DNA of 64,000 nt from Acidimicrobiia bacterium (GTDB lineage: Bacteria; Actinomycetota; Acidimicrobiia; Acidimicrobiales; Bin134), in the NCBI GenBank assembly GCA_022822265.1, contig JAJECA010000060.1, forward strand, positions 124,001-188,000, read 5' to 3'. The position numbers were made by a program, and so were the translations under genes. Shown one piece after another: positions 7,744 to 15,769 of this stretch. Under the pieces are notes generated by a model. It worked only from the letters and a program-made list of their open reading frames with translations. It made no database searches and was not told where the DNA came from. Each line of letters starts with the position of its first letter. Positions within the stretch are counted from its first letter, which is position 1.

Positions 7744-8636
7744 TGTCCGGCGGCGCGCTCGAGGGGCGGATCGCCGTCATCACCGGCGCCGGTCGGGGCA
7801 TCGGCCGTCACTACGCCCTGCTTTTCGCTGCTGAGGGAGCCAAAGTGGTGGTCAACGATCTTGGTTGCGCCGCCGACGGCACCGGCACCGATCCAGAGGT
7901 GGCCCAGGCGGTCGTCGACGAGATCACTGCCGCCGGCGGCACAGCAGTAGCCAACAGCGACGATGTGGCTGAGATGGCTGGGGCCGAATCGGTGTTGGCT
8001 CAGACGCTGGACGCCTTCGGCGGGGTGGACGTGGTGGTGAACAACGCCGGCATCCTGCGGGACAAGATGTTCGCCAGCATGAGCGAGGACGACTGGGACT
8101 CGGTGATCCGGGGTCACCTCAAGACCACGTTCTGCATGACCCGGGTGTGCGCCGGCTGGTGGCGCGATCAGACCAAGGCCGGGGAGGCGGTGAATGCCTC
8201 GGTGATCAACATCAGCTCCACTTCGGGGCTGATCGGCCAGGTAGGCCAGTCCAACTACGGCGCGGCCAAATCGGCCATTGCCGGCATGACGGTGATCATC
8301 GCCCAAGAACTGGGCCGCTACGGGGTGCGGGTGAACTGCGTGACCCCCGCGGGGCGCACCCGCATGACCGAGGGAGCGCCGGGAGTAGCCGAGATGGTGG
8401 CCAAGCCCGCCGAGGGATTCGACGTGTACCACCCCTTCCACCCCGCGCCGGTGGTGGGGTGGCTGGCCACGGCCGACTGCGAGGTGACCGGCCGGGTGTT
8501 CATGGCCAAGGGCGGCGACGTCCGTTGGTACACCCCGTGGCTGCGCCAGGACTTCCTTGACGACGAGCGGGAGTGGACCATCGCTGATTTGGCCGAGGCC
8601 ATGAAGAATCTGCCCCCTGCTCCGGTGTCACCGTGA
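7743..8636 (+). CDS. SDR-family dehydrogenase, MFE2-like
   Basis: The 297-residue SDR has VITGAGRGIGRH near residue 12, NDLG at the second strand, VNNAGILRDKMF, and the catalytic NYGAAK. The insert around residues 40-50 and the extended C-terminus (after KGGDVRWYTPW) put it in the hydroxyacyl-CoA dehydrogenase (HSD17B4/FabG-like) group, close to the preceding gene. ATG 7743 overlaps the previous stop (TGATG). A longer in-frame extension would run inside the upstream gene and is rejected. The next gene begins within its stop codon (GTGA), so the three SDRs are co-translated. Confidence 0.85.
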   Translation: MSGGALEGRIAVITGAGRGIGRHYALLFAAEGAKVVVNDLGCAADGTGTDPEVAQAVVDEITAAGGTAVANSDDVAEMAGAESVLAQTLDAFGGVDVVVNNAGILRDKMFASMSEDDWDSVIRGHLKTTFCMTRVCAGWWRDQTKAGEAVNASVINISSTSGLIGQVGQSNYGAAKSAIAGMTVIIAQELGRYGVRVNCVTPAGRTRMTEGAPGVAEMVAKPAEGFDVYHPFHPAPVVGWLATADCEVTGRVFMAKGGDVRWYTPWLRQDFLDDEREWTIADLAEAMKNLPPAPVSP

Positions 8637-9415
8637 GCCGGGAAGTTCCCGCCGAGCCCCCTGGCCGGGGGCTGTTGGAGGGCAAGACCGTGGTGGTGAC
8701 CGCGGCGGCGGGCACCGGTCTCGGGTTTGCCGCCGCTCGGCGGTGCATCGCCGAGGGCGCCCGGGTGCTTATCAGCGACATCCACGGGCGGCGTCTGGAC
8801 GAGGCCGCCAACCGCTTGGCCGAGGAGTTCGATGTTCGCCCTGCCAGTGCGCTGTGCAATGTCACGGTTGAGGAGGAGGTCCAAGCATTGATCGATGCCG
8901 CAGTGGCCGAGTTGGGCCATGTGGACGTGATGATCAACAACGCCGGCTTGGGGGGCACCGCCAACCTGGTGGACATGACCGATGAGCAGTGGCAGGTGGT
9001 GATTGATGTCACCCTCAACGGCACAATGCGAACCACCCGGGCGGCGCTGCGCCACATGATGCCTCGGGGCTCGGGGGTCATCGTCAACAACGCATCGGTG
9101 ATGGGTTGGCGGGCCCAAGCCGGCCAGAGCCACTACGCCGCAGCCAAGGCCGGGGTGATGGCCCTCACCCGCTGCGCGGCCATTGAAGCGGCCGAGACCG
9201 GGGTGCGAGTCAACTGCGTGGCGCCCAGCCTGGCCATGCACCCGTTCTTGGCCAAGACATCCAGCCAGGAATTCCTCGATAGCTTGATCTCGCTGGAAGC
9301 GTTCGACCGGGCCGCCGAGCCGTGGGAAGTGGCCAACGTGATGGTGTTTCTAGCCAGCGACTACTCCAGCTACATGACCGGGGAGATCGTCTCGGTCAGC
9401 TCCCAGCACCCCTAA
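8633..9415 (+). CDS. SDR-family oxidoreductase resembling mycobacterial Rv3549c
   Basis: The 260-residue SDR carries VVTAAAGTGLGF instead of the standard TGxxxGIG, the NNAGLGG block, Ser in VNNASVMGW and the catalytic HYAAAK. The pattern TAAAGTG, the RAQ-QSHYAAAKAGVM block and the terminal SSYMTGE...SSQHP match my recollection of M. tuberculosis Rv3549c, which lies beside the ipdA/ipdB genes in the cholesterol CD-ring cluster. The GTG start at 8633 overlaps the previous stop (GTGA). A steroid-ring hydroxyl or keto substrate is inferred. Its stop abuts the convergent Dabb gene. Confidence 0.85.
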   Translation: MSREVPAEPPGRGLLEGKTVVVTAAAGTGLGFAAARRCIAEGARVLISDIHGRRLDEAANRLAEEFDVRPASALCNVTVEEEVQALIDAAVAELGHVDVMINNAGLGGTANLVDMTDEQWQVVIDVTLNGTMRTTRAALRHMMPRGSGVIVNNASVMGWRAQAGQSHYAAAKAGVMALTRCAAIEAAETGVRVNCVAPSLAMHPFLAKTSSQEFLDSLISLEAFDRAAEPWEVANVMVFLASDYSSYMTGEIVSVSSQHP

Positions 9416-9993
9416 ACGAGGGCAGCGGCCAGAACAGAGCGGTCGGTGGGGTGATAGACGTGGGCCAGATTGAGGTCCACGATCTGCCGGGGCATCTCGG
9501 GATCAAACCAGCCGTCGATGAGACCCCAGTGGTGGGGACTCATCATGTAGTCCACCTTGAGTCCGTCAAGGGTGTAGTACTCCTGCTCCCAGCTGTGGGT
9601 CCACCGGGTACCCGACGGGCCAATTACCCGGCTGAGAGTCCAGTTCACAATGGCTGGAATGTGGTCGGGCATGGCCATGAGGTCCCGTTCGAATGCAGAC
9701 ACAGAATCGGCCGGTGCGTCGGGCTCGACCCGAAGCAGGAGGGTGCGCTTGATCTCCCCGGCGAAACCGGGATCGGCCAACGAACCGTCGATGAGCGACA
9801 ACTCGACCAAATCGACATCGGCCACGTCCTCAAATCCGGGCGGGACCGGATCGTCGATTCCGTCCCAGGTGTAGTGGCCGCCGCCCACCGTGCCCGGCAG
9901 GTGTTTGCCCAGCACCGCCGCCGATTCCAATTCGGCCACCCGGCTGGTATCAGCCCCGCTGTACAGGGTTACCAGCGCGAGTCTCCTGCTCAT
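9412..9993 (-). CDS. Dabb/ferredoxin-fold protein of unknown function
   Basis: The 193-residue protein has a C-terminal half that looks like a dimeric alpha/beta-barrel (Dabb) domain: FERDLMAMPDHIPAIVNW, then HSWEQEYYTLDGL, and a run ending in DLNLAHVYHPTD. Such domains are found in small monooxygenases, dehydratases and lyases acting on aromatic or polyketide substrates. The N-terminal half has no recognised motif. The ATG at 9991-9993 overlaps the stop of the upstream gene (ATGA), so the two small proteins are coupled. A frame extending upstream to 10146 is ignored because it would run inside that gene. The substrate is unknown. Confidence 0.65.
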   Translation of the reverse strand: MSRRLALVTLYSGADTSRVAELESAAVLGKHLPGTVGGGHYTWDGIDDPVPPGFEDVADVDLVELSLIDGSLADPGFAGEIKRTLLLRVEPDAPADSVSAFERDLMAMPDHIPAIVNWTLSRVIGPSGTRWTHSWEQEYYTLDGLKVDYMMSPHHWGLIDGWFDPEMPRQIVDLNLAHVYHPTDRSVLAAALV

Positions 9994-10328
9994 TGCCCCT
10001 CCCCGCCAATTTGATCGTCCACCAAAAACCGTCGTTGTCGCTCCACGCAGAGGGCGTCGACTTCGGCCCAGAAATCGGCGACGCTGAGGTCCCGCCCGGC
10101 AGCGCCCCGCATCGCCCACCACGCAGCCGCATCGGGCACCGACCACAGATAAACCAGCGTGTTGGGGTGGTCGAACAGCTCAATCGGCGGGGTCAGCCAC
10201 GTCTGCTCCAACGTCATGCCCCGCGCTTTGGCCCCCGCCATGTAGCCCTCGGTCATCAGCCGACGCACCTCGTCCAGCCGTCCGGGCTCGACGGTCAATT
10301 CGTCCAAGACGTGAATCTTCCCGACCAC
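9990..10328 (-). CDS. Small ferredoxin-fold (ABM/EthD-like) protein
   Basis: This 112-residue protein has a predicted beta-alpha-beta ferredoxin-like fold: HVLDELTVEPGRLDEVRRLM, LEQTWLTPP, LVYLWSVPDAAAWWAM. It resembles antibiotic-biosynthesis-monooxygenase/NIPSNAP-type domains. The start is GTG at 10326-10328, placed by a TAGCGT hexamer ending 6 bases upstream. It is coupled by a 4-base overlap to the larger Dabb protein downstream, and together they may form a heteromeric barrel. No catalytic residues can be assigned. Confidence 0.62.
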   Translation of the reverse strand: MVGKIHVLDELTVEPGRLDEVRRLMTEGYMAGAKARGMTLEQTWLTPPIELFDHPNTLVYLWSVPDAAAWWAMRGAAGRDLSVADFWAEVDALCVERQRRFLVDDQIGGEGQ

Positions 10329-10334
10329 GACCTC

Positions 10335-10340
10335 ACGCTA
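10335..10340 (-). promoter_or_regulatory. -10 hexamer TAGCGT of the Dabb gene pair
   Basis: On the minus strand TAGCGT ends 6 bases before the GTG start at 10328, with no ribosome-binding site. It is a leaderless promoter by the same rule as elsewhere in the window. Confidence 0.5.
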
Positions 10341-10387
10341 GTGGTGTCCTAGATTGCGGGCCGGAGGGAAGACGGGAAATTGGAGCA

Positions 10388-11134
10388 ATGAACCATCAGC
10401 GGCGCATCCCCCTGGAAGGGTGCGTGAACTTCCGAGACCTGGGCGGCTATGCCAGCTCATTGGGCGGCACCACCAAGTGGGGGGTGCTGTTCCGGGCTGA
10501 CTCGCTGCACCGGCTCAGTCCAGCGGACGCCGAGGTGATAACGGGCCGGTTGGGTGTCCGCACCGCCGTGGACTTACGGGCAAACGACGAGCGGGAGCGG
10601 GTTGGAGTGCTGGACCCGACACTTGGTGTCGTAGAGCACCACGTGGGAACCACCGACCGAACCATTCACACCTATGAGCGCCCCGATCCCGACTTAGCGA
10701 GCCGCTCTTTTGGCCAGCTCTACGAGAACATGATCAGCAGCGGGGGAGAGCGGTTTGCCGCAGCAATCGAAGTGGTGGCCGATCCCGACCTTTGGCCGAC
10801 TGCATTTTTCTGCATGGCAGGCAAGGACCGCACTGGCTGTCTGGCTGCGATGATTCTGGGATTGGCCGGGGTAAGTCGCCAAGACATAGTGGGCGACTAC
10901 GCGGCGACCGCTCCCGCCGTGCCGGCAATCCGAGAACGGTCCCTGGCCGAGTTGCCCGAAATGGCCAAAGTGTGGGCCAAGCTGCCCGACGACATAACCA
11001 ATGCCCCCATCAGCGCCATCACTGAGCTATTGGACATCGTCGACGACCGGTGGGGCGGTCTTGAGGGTTACGCCCTCAAATTCGGGGTCAAGCTCCAGAC
11101 CATCGAGCGCCTGCGGGCGTCCCTATTGGTCTGA
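10388..11134 (+). CDS. Tyrosine-protein phosphatase (MptpB-like)
   Basis: The 248-residue protein carries the FRDLGG motif (residues 15-20) of the bacterial tyrosine/lipid phosphatase family and a CX5R active site at Cys142-Arg148 (FCMAGKDRTG). The general-acid and substrate loops lie between them. Enzymes of this family dephosphorylate phosphotyrosine or phosphoinositides; MptpB of M. tuberculosis is the best-known member. No signal peptide is visible, so it is cytosolic or released by an unknown route. A possible TAGATT -10 lies at 10350-10355, about 32 bases before ATG, so unlike many genes here it probably has a leader (GGAG just before the start). Confidence 0.88.
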   Translation: MNHQRRIPLEGCVNFRDLGGYASSLGGTTKWGVLFRADSLHRLSPADAEVITGRLGVRTAVDLRANDERERVGVLDPTLGVVEHHVGTTDRTIHTYERPDPDLASRSFGQLYENMISSGGERFAAAIEVVADPDLWPTAFFCMAGKDRTGCLAAMILGLAGVSRQDIVGDYAATAPAVPAIRERSLAELPEMAKVWAKLPDDITNAPISAITELLDIVDDRWGGLEGYALKFGVKLQTIERLRASLLV

Positions 11135-11140
11135 CCCCGA

Positions 11141-12097
11141 CTAGGGCTCCACGACCACTTTGAGGGTGGGGGTGTCGCTGGCCGCCAGGGCGAAGGCCTC
11201 GCCGGCGGCGTCGAGGGGGAAGCGTTGCGTGATCATGGCCTCGGCGATCTCGGGGCGGTGGGCCAGCAGGGCGGCCGCGGAGTCGAAGGCCCGGCCCGCG
11301 CCGTGGTGGCCGTAGAACGTTCCCCACACCGCGGTCAGTTCTTTGAGCACCCAGGGCAGCACCTCGAACAGTTTGTTCTGGTAGTAGCCGGCCACCAGCA
11401 ACACGGTTCCGCCGGGGCGGGCTACCTCGGCAGAACGGGTGATGGAGCGCTCCGATCCGTCGCCTTCAATGACCACGTCGTAGGTGCCCGACAGGCCCAC
11501 GCCAAGGCCCATCTGCTCGGCGGCTTCGGCGTGCAAGTCGTGGTCCGGCTCTACATCCACCACACAGCCCCGCCAGCGGGCGGCGGCCCCGCCCAACAAG
11601 CCGAATCCGGTGATGCCAGGGCCGACCACCGCGACCCGGTGGCGGCTCTCCAATCGGCCCAGCATCAGGCTGTGGATGTTGACGGCCAGCGGCTCGCACA
11701 AGCAGGCGTTGGCCACGTCCAACCCATGGGGCAGACGCACCAGGCACCGCTCGGGAAGCAGGATCTCGTCGGCCATGCCGCCATCGAAGGCCACTCCGGC
11801 GATCATCTCGTGCGACTTTTCGCACCAGTGGTAGTCGCCCATCTCGCAGAACTCGCAGACGCCGCAGGGCACCATCGGCTCAATCGCCACCGGGGTTCCG
11901 TCGTCCAGCACACCGGCGAACTCATGGCCAAAGGTCATCTCCCGGGGACCGAAGCCCACCATGTTCAGATCGGTCTGGCAGATGCCCACCGAGCGAGGCC
12001 GGATCCGCACCCCCTCGGCGTCGCCCACCGCCACCTTGGTGGGCACCGGCACCTCCACCGGGCGGATGCCTTCGTGGGTGTGGCGCACTGCCCTCAC
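11141..12097 (-). CDS. Zinc-binding alcohol dehydrogenase (MDR family)
   Basis: The 318-residue medium-chain dehydrogenase has a catalytic-zinc Cys in GICQTD (about residue 40) and the GHEFAGVL block. A structural-zinc cluster follows, CGVCEFCEMGDYHWC, with four cysteines at about residues 78-92. The Rossmann segment (VAVVGPGITGFGLLG) and an NAD-type acidic residue after the second strand are present. It oxidises an alcohol or reduces an aldehyde; the short length is at the low end for the family. Its ATG overlaps the stop of the upstream SDR by 4 bases, so both probably act on one substrate. That substrate is unknown. Confidence 0.88.
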   Translation of the reverse strand: MRAVRHTHEGIRPVEVPVPTKVAVGDAEGVRIRPRSVGICQTDLNMVGFGPREMTFGHEFAGVLDDGTPVAIEPMVPCGVCEFCEMGDYHWCEKSHEMIAGVAFDGGMADEILLPERCLVRLPHGLDVANACLCEPLAVNIHSLMLGRLESRHRVAVVGPGITGFGLLGGAAARWRGCVVDVEPDHDLHAEAAEQMGLGVGLSGTYDVVIEGDGSERSITRSAEVARPGGTVLLVAGYYQNKLFEVLPWVLKELTAVWGTFYGHHGAGRAFDSAAALLAHRPEIAEAMITQRFPLDAAGEAFALAASDTPTLKVVVEP

Positions 12098-12912
12098 GCC
12101 GACAGACCCCGCTTTTTGAACTCGCTTTGGGCGTACACGATGCCGCCCAAGTGCTCATCGGCGTCGGAGGAAGTGGCCAGCCAGGCCACCACTGCGCCGA
12201 TGGTGGCCGGTTCTCCGCCGGGATACGGGAATGATCCTGCGGTGTTGCGGGCCCGGGCGGCCTCGGTGATCACATAGCCGGGGTCGATGCTGAAGCAGCG
12301 GATGCCGTCGGGGCCGTGCTCCACGTGGATGTGCGGGGTCATGCGGGTGAACGCCCCCTTGCTCATGGCGTAGGCCATGCCCCAGCCGCCTTTCCCGATG
12401 GGGCCGGGTGGGTCGGTGTAAGCCGAGGCCGAAATCATGTTCACGATGGTTCCGGAGCCCTGTTCCACCATCGCGGCCAGTACCCGCTCGGTGATCGCCA
12501 TCTGGGCAAACACGTTTCCCTCGAACAGCTTGTGAACCTCGGGTTCTTCCAGGTCCAGAATCGGGGTCATGCTCACTTTCCCCTGGTAGATGGCGTTGTT
12601 CACCAGTACATCGAGATGGCCGAAATGATCCAGCGCTCCGTCGATGCACGCCGTCACGCTTTCCCGGTCCAGCAAGTCCATTGTGAACGCCACTCCCTGT
12701 CGGCCCTCGGCTTCGATGGCAGCCACGGTGGTGTCGAGTCCGCCGGGAATGGCGAGGTTGGGGTCGTACATGTCCCGCCCGGCACCGTCCACCAAGGTCC
12801 GGGCCGACACAGCCACGTCGAAGCCGGCCCGAGCCAATGCGATGGCGCTGCCCTTTCCGATTCCCCGGCTGGCTCCGGTGACCAAGGCGGTCTTTCGATC
12901 ATTGGCGTTCAT
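12094..12912 (-). CDS. SDR-family oxidoreductase
   Basis: The protein is 272 residues from ATG 12912: VTGASRGIGKGSA near residue 10, an insertion rich in Asp/Pro after the third strand, LVNNAIYQG, and the catalytic AYAMSK. A longer start at 12951 is in frame, but that codon directly touches the minus-strand -10 (TACGGT, 12957-12952), so a transcript could not include it. The 12912 start, with a roughly 33-base leader, is preferred. The gene is coupled to the downstream zinc ADH. It is divergent from the racemase gene and shares its promoter region. Confidence 0.82.
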   Translation of the reverse strand: MNANDRKTALVTGASRGIGKGSAIALARAGFDVAVSARTLVDGAGRDMYDPNLAIPGGLDTTVAAIEAEGRQGVAFTMDLLDRESVTACIDGALDHFGHLDVLVNNAIYQGKVSMTPILDLEEPEVHKLFEGNVFAQMAITERVLAAMVEQGSGTIVNMISASAYTDPPGPIGKGGWGMAYAMSKGAFTRMTPHIHVEHGPDGIRCFSIDPGYVITEAARARNTAGSFPYPGGEPATIGAVVAWLATSSDADEHLGGIVYAQSEFKKRGLSA

Positions 12913-12950
12913 CTGGTTCTCTGCCTTTCGGTTGCTCCGGCTCGCAGGCA

Positions 12951-12957
12951 TACCGTA
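12951..12957. promoter_or_regulatory. Palindromic -10 element TACCGTA serving divergent genes
   Basis: On the plus strand TACCGT (12951-12956) ends 6 bases before ATG 12963 of the racemase. On the minus strand the same bases read TACGGT and precede the SDR start by about 39 bases. One 7-base near-palindrome could thus set transcription in both directions, leaderless on the plus side and leadered on the minus side. Confidence 0.5.
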
Positions 12958-12962
12958 GGGCC

Positions 12963-14102
12963 ATGGGTCCGCTAAAGGGAATGCGCATCATCGAACTGGC
13001 TGGTATCGGGCCGACCCCGTTTGCCGGCATGATGCTGTCGGACATGGGTGCCGAGGTCATCCGGGTCGACCGGGTGGGCGGCTCGGGCAACCCGGTGGCC
13101 TCGCAGTCGGGTCCTATGGAGAGAGGCAAACGCACCGTGGCCTTCGACCTGAAACAGCCTGAGGGAGTGGAGGCAGTGCTCCGTCTGGTCGAGTCGTCCG
13201 ACGGGCTTTTCGAAGGCTTCCGGGCCGGTGTGGCCGAGCGCCTCGGCGTCGGACCCGATGCGTGTCTGGCCCGCAATCCCAAGCTGGTCTACGGACGAAT
13301 GACCGGTTGGGGCCAATCCGGGCCATTGGCCGACCGGGCCGGCCACGACATCAACTACATCTCATTGGCCGGGCCGCTGGCCCACATCGGGCGGAGAGGA
13401 CAGCCGCCGTCGGTGCCCCTCAACCTCATTGGCGACTTCGGGGGCGGCTCGGTGTTCCTGGTGCTGGGCATGGTGGCCGCCTTGTTGGAGGTAGCGAGGG
13501 GCGGCGACGGCCAGGTGGTGGATGCAGCCATGGTGGACGGTGCCGCCTATCTGCTGTCTCCCCTATACGCGGCCCACGCCAGCGGGTTCTGGACCGACGA
13601 ATACGGGGCAAATTTCTTGGACTCCGGAGCCTACTTCTACGAGGTGTACGGCACTGCCGACGGCAAATGGCTGGCGGTTGGCGCCATCGAGCCCCAATTC
13701 CATGCCGAATTCATGGCCGGGATTGGTCTGGCCGACGCCGACGACCTGCCCGACCAGATGGACCGGGACCGGTGGCCGGATATGAAGCAGCGGGTGGGCG
13801 AAATTATCGCGGAGCGCAGCCAAGATGAGTGGATGGCCGTATTCGACGGCACCGACGCCTGCGTCACCCCGGTGCTGACCATGGGCCAGACCCCGGCCCA
13901 CCCCCACGCTGTGGCCCGCGATTCGTTCTTCCAGTTCGACGGCGTCAACCAGCCCCGCCCTGCCCCCCGATTCGAGGGCACCCCTTCTGAGCCCGCAATG
14001 GCGTCGCAGCAAGCAGGGGCTGACACCGATGCGGTGCTCTCTGAGTTGGGGTACTCCACTGAGAAGGTGAAGGAGCTCCGGTCGTTGGGGGCGGTGGCCT
14101 GA
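12963..14102 (+). CDS. mcr: Alpha-methylacyl-CoA racemase
   Basis: The 379-residue family III fold enzyme interconverts (R)- and (S)-2-methylacyl-CoA esters, which is required before beta-oxidation of cholesterol side chains and branched fatty acids. The signature sites line up with those known for M. tuberculosis MCR (His126, Asp156, Glu241): here His128 (GHDINY), Asp158 (NLIGDFGGGS) and Glu243 (GAIEPQF), all shifted by two. Length is typical. It is transcribed alone from a leaderless promoter and diverges from an SDR/ADH pair. The nearby ipd and acyl-CoA dehydrogenase genes support a steroid side-chain role. Confidence 0.93.
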   Translation: MGPLKGMRIIELAGIGPTPFAGMMLSDMGAEVIRVDRVGGSGNPVASQSGPMERGKRTVAFDLKQPEGVEAVLRLVESSDGLFEGFRAGVAERLGVGPDACLARNPKLVYGRMTGWGQSGPLADRAGHDINYISLAGPLAHIGRRGQPPSVPLNLIGDFGGGSVFLVLGMVAALLEVARGGDGQVVDAAMVDGAAYLLSPLYAAHASGFWTDEYGANFLDSGAYFYEVYGTADGKWLAVGAIEPQFHAEFMAGIGLADADDLPDQMDRDRWPDMKQRVGEIIAERSQDEWMAVFDGTDACVTPVLTMGQTPAHPHAVARDSFFQFDGVNQPRPAPRFEGTPSEPAMASQQAGADTDAVLSELGYSTEKVKELRSLGAVA

Positions 14103-14142
14103 GGGTTTCAAGCAATGCCGCAGCCCTTGAGGGAACCGTTAG

Positions 14143-14148
14143 TACCGT
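14143..14148 (+). promoter_or_regulatory. -10 hexamer TACCGT upstream of the first Cys-repeat lipoprotein
   Basis: TACCGT would give a transcript starting near 14155, with a leader of about 33 bases. A good ribosome-binding site (AGAGGA, 14175-14180) lies 7 bases before ATG 14188. This is one of the few clearly leadered genes here. Confidence 0.45.
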
Positions 14149-14187
14149 TGGGGCGTCGTAGATGGTGATTGGAAAGAGGATGCCATC

Positions 14188-15057
14188 ATGCCCATCTTGA
14201 AACTGGTACTGACGTTGCTCTTGGCCTGTTTGGTGGCCGCGGCCTGCGCCAGCGACAGTGATGACAGCTCCCCTCCCGTGGCGGCTACCGAATCCCCTAC
14301 CGTTGAGACCACTCAGCCCGCCCAAACCCCTGCCCCGGAGCCGACGACTGCCGAAGAAGGGCCCTCGAACGCCCAGCAAGAGCTAGCCGACGCGATCTTT
14401 TCTGCGATGCTGAATGATGAAGAGCGCCCAGACGCCGTGACCGAAGGCCAGCTCCGTTGTTTGGGCGACGGCGTAGCTGGCGTCTTCTCCAATGATCGGC
14501 TCGACGAACTGGGCATTACTGGTGCACGCGTCACCGCGGCGTATACCGATAGAGGCACCTTTGCCTTGGGCGATGACTACGACATCAATGACAGTGAGGC
14601 ATCACAAGTAGTGGACGTGTCTATGGGGTGCTTGGACTGGCGAACCGTTATAGCTGCGGCAATCACGCAGGAGGGCATTCCAGCGGACCAGGCCAATTGC
14701 ATTGCATCCGAGCTCTCAGACGAGTCGATTCGCTCTTCGGTGGAGAGTGGGTTGGTCTCCCAGTCGGAGGATGACCTCGGGATCGCCCAGTCGGAGGCTT
14801 CGGGAGCATTGCAAGCCTGTCTCAATGTTCGAGACTTGCTGTTTGAGACCTTCATCCAAGACGGCCTCTCCGAGCAGAGCGCCCGCTGCGTCGCCGACGG
14901 CCTGCCCGAGGAGCTGGTCGAGATGATGCTCGAAGGGCCGGAGCTCGACGACGAAGAGGCAGCATTGGAGCTCATGGGCGAGCTGATGGCGCTTCAGAAC
15001 CGATGCCTGACCCCCGAAGAAATTGAGTCGATGGGCGGGTCGTCTAGCCTCCAGTAG
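14188..15057 (+). CDS. Lipoprotein with Cys-containing repeats, unknown function
   Basis: The 289-residue protein has a lipoprotein signal (MPILKLVLTLLLACLVAAAC, lipobox Cys20), a Ser/Thr/Pro-rich linker to about residue 60, then an acidic helical domain. I do not recognise the family. Within it a unit of roughly 65 residues recurs: Cys-Leu, an Arg a few residues on, a hydrophobic helix ending QxG or QDG, then Cys-[IV]-Ala and an acidic helix. The units start near SMGCLDWR and ACLNVRDL, suggesting stacked disulfide-bonded helical hairpins outside the cell. It is followed by a shorter paralogue at 15108. Confidence 0.8.
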   Translation: MPILKLVLTLLLACLVAAACASDSDDSSPPVAATESPTVETTQPAQTPAPEPTTAEEGPSNAQQELADAIFSAMLNDEERPDAVTEGQLRCLGDGVAGVFSNDRLDELGITGARVTAAYTDRGTFALGDDYDINDSEASQVVDVSMGCLDWRTVIAAAITQEGIPADQANCIASELSDESIRSSVESGLVSQSEDDLGIAQSEASGALQACLNVRDLLFETFIQDGLSEQSARCVADGLPEELVEMMLEGPELDDEEAALELMGELMALQNRCLTPEEIESMGGSSSLQ

Positions 15058-15090
15058 TCGTGAACTCGATTACCAACGTAGAAATCGGCT

Positions 15091-15098
15091 GAGGGGGG
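15091..15098 (+). promoter_or_regulatory. Ribosome-binding site GAGGGGGG deciding a TTG start
   Basis: This purine-rich stretch lies 9 bases before TTG 15108. There is no ATG or GTG between it and the hydrophobic signal peptide, so the TTG is taken as the start. Confidence 0.6.
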
Positions 15099-15107
15099 AT
15101 CTGAACG

Positions 15108-15728
15108 TTGCGCCCTCGCTGGATTATTCCGATTCTCCTTGTATCCCTGATGGGCGCGGCCTGCTCGAGCGACAGCCAGGACAGCGCACCGTCCGTTTCA
15201 GCAACTCAGGCTCCCGCGGTTCAAGCCACCGAAGCGGTTGAAGCTCCTCGGCAGGAGTTGACCGACACGTTTGCGAGGCTGGTCTTGGAAGACGAACTGG
15301 TCACCAGTTTCATGACGCGACAGGAAATCACCTGCCTGGCCGAAGGAGCATTCACTGTCTTCACCGACGAACGGCTCAGCGAGCTGGGACTCAACCCAGA
15401 ATCGTTTGCCGCGGCATACCAGCAGCCGGGTTTGTTCGTATTCGGGGACTGGTTCGACCTTTCCGATCGCGAGGCGTTCGATCTTGAGAACCTCTCTTTG
15501 GGGTGCGTCGACTGGCGGAACTTCGTGGTCAACGTCTTGGTGGCAGAGGGTGAGCCGATGGATCTAGCCGAGTGCATCGCCTCCCAAATCTCAGTTGAAG
15601 GGCTGCGGGACGTCGTGAGGGACGCGATGGTGGTCGACACAGGAGAAGGATTCGGGGAGGCGCAAGACGAGGTGGCATCGGCTCTGGCTGCTTGCTACTT
15701 GAATGAGCCTTCAACGAGCGTCTCGTAG
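15108..15728 (+). CDS. Lipoprotein paralogous to the preceding gene, unknown function
   Basis: The 206-residue protein starts at TTG 15108 with a strong ribosome-binding site. Its signal peptide ends in a MGAAC lipobox (Cys19), followed by a Ser/Ala/Thr-rich linker. The folded part shares with the upstream lipoprotein an NDERL/TDERL-type helix, the SLGCVDWR block and a later AECIAS block, so the two arose by duplication. This copy holds one Cys-repeat unit where the first holds two. A short gap (50 bases) separates them and they may be co-transcribed. No function can be assigned. Confidence 0.8.
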   Translation: MRPRWIIPILLVSLMGAACSSDSQDSAPSVSATQAPAVQATEAVEAPRQELTDTFARLVLEDELVTSFMTRQEITCLAEGAFTVFTDERLSELGLNPESFAAAYQQPGLFVFGDWFDLSDREAFDLENLSLGCVDWRNFVVNVLVAEGEPMDLAECIASQISVEGLRDVVRDAMVVDTGEGFGEAQDEVASALAACYLNEPSTSVS

Positions 15729-15769
15729 TTGATCAGCCCGACGGTGCGCCTGCGGCGCTCACTGCCTTT

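Noticed and set aside
12913-12951. Longer start (ATG 12951) for the minus-strand SDR
   Set aside because: The codon touches the minus-strand -10 hexamer, so a transcript from it would begin inside this extension. The protein from 12912 begins at the normal distance from the cofactor motif.
15058-15107. Frameshifted continuation of the first lipoprotein into the second
   Set aside because: The second gene has its own signal peptide, lipobox and a strong ribosome-binding site, so this is a tandem paralogue and not a broken single gene.
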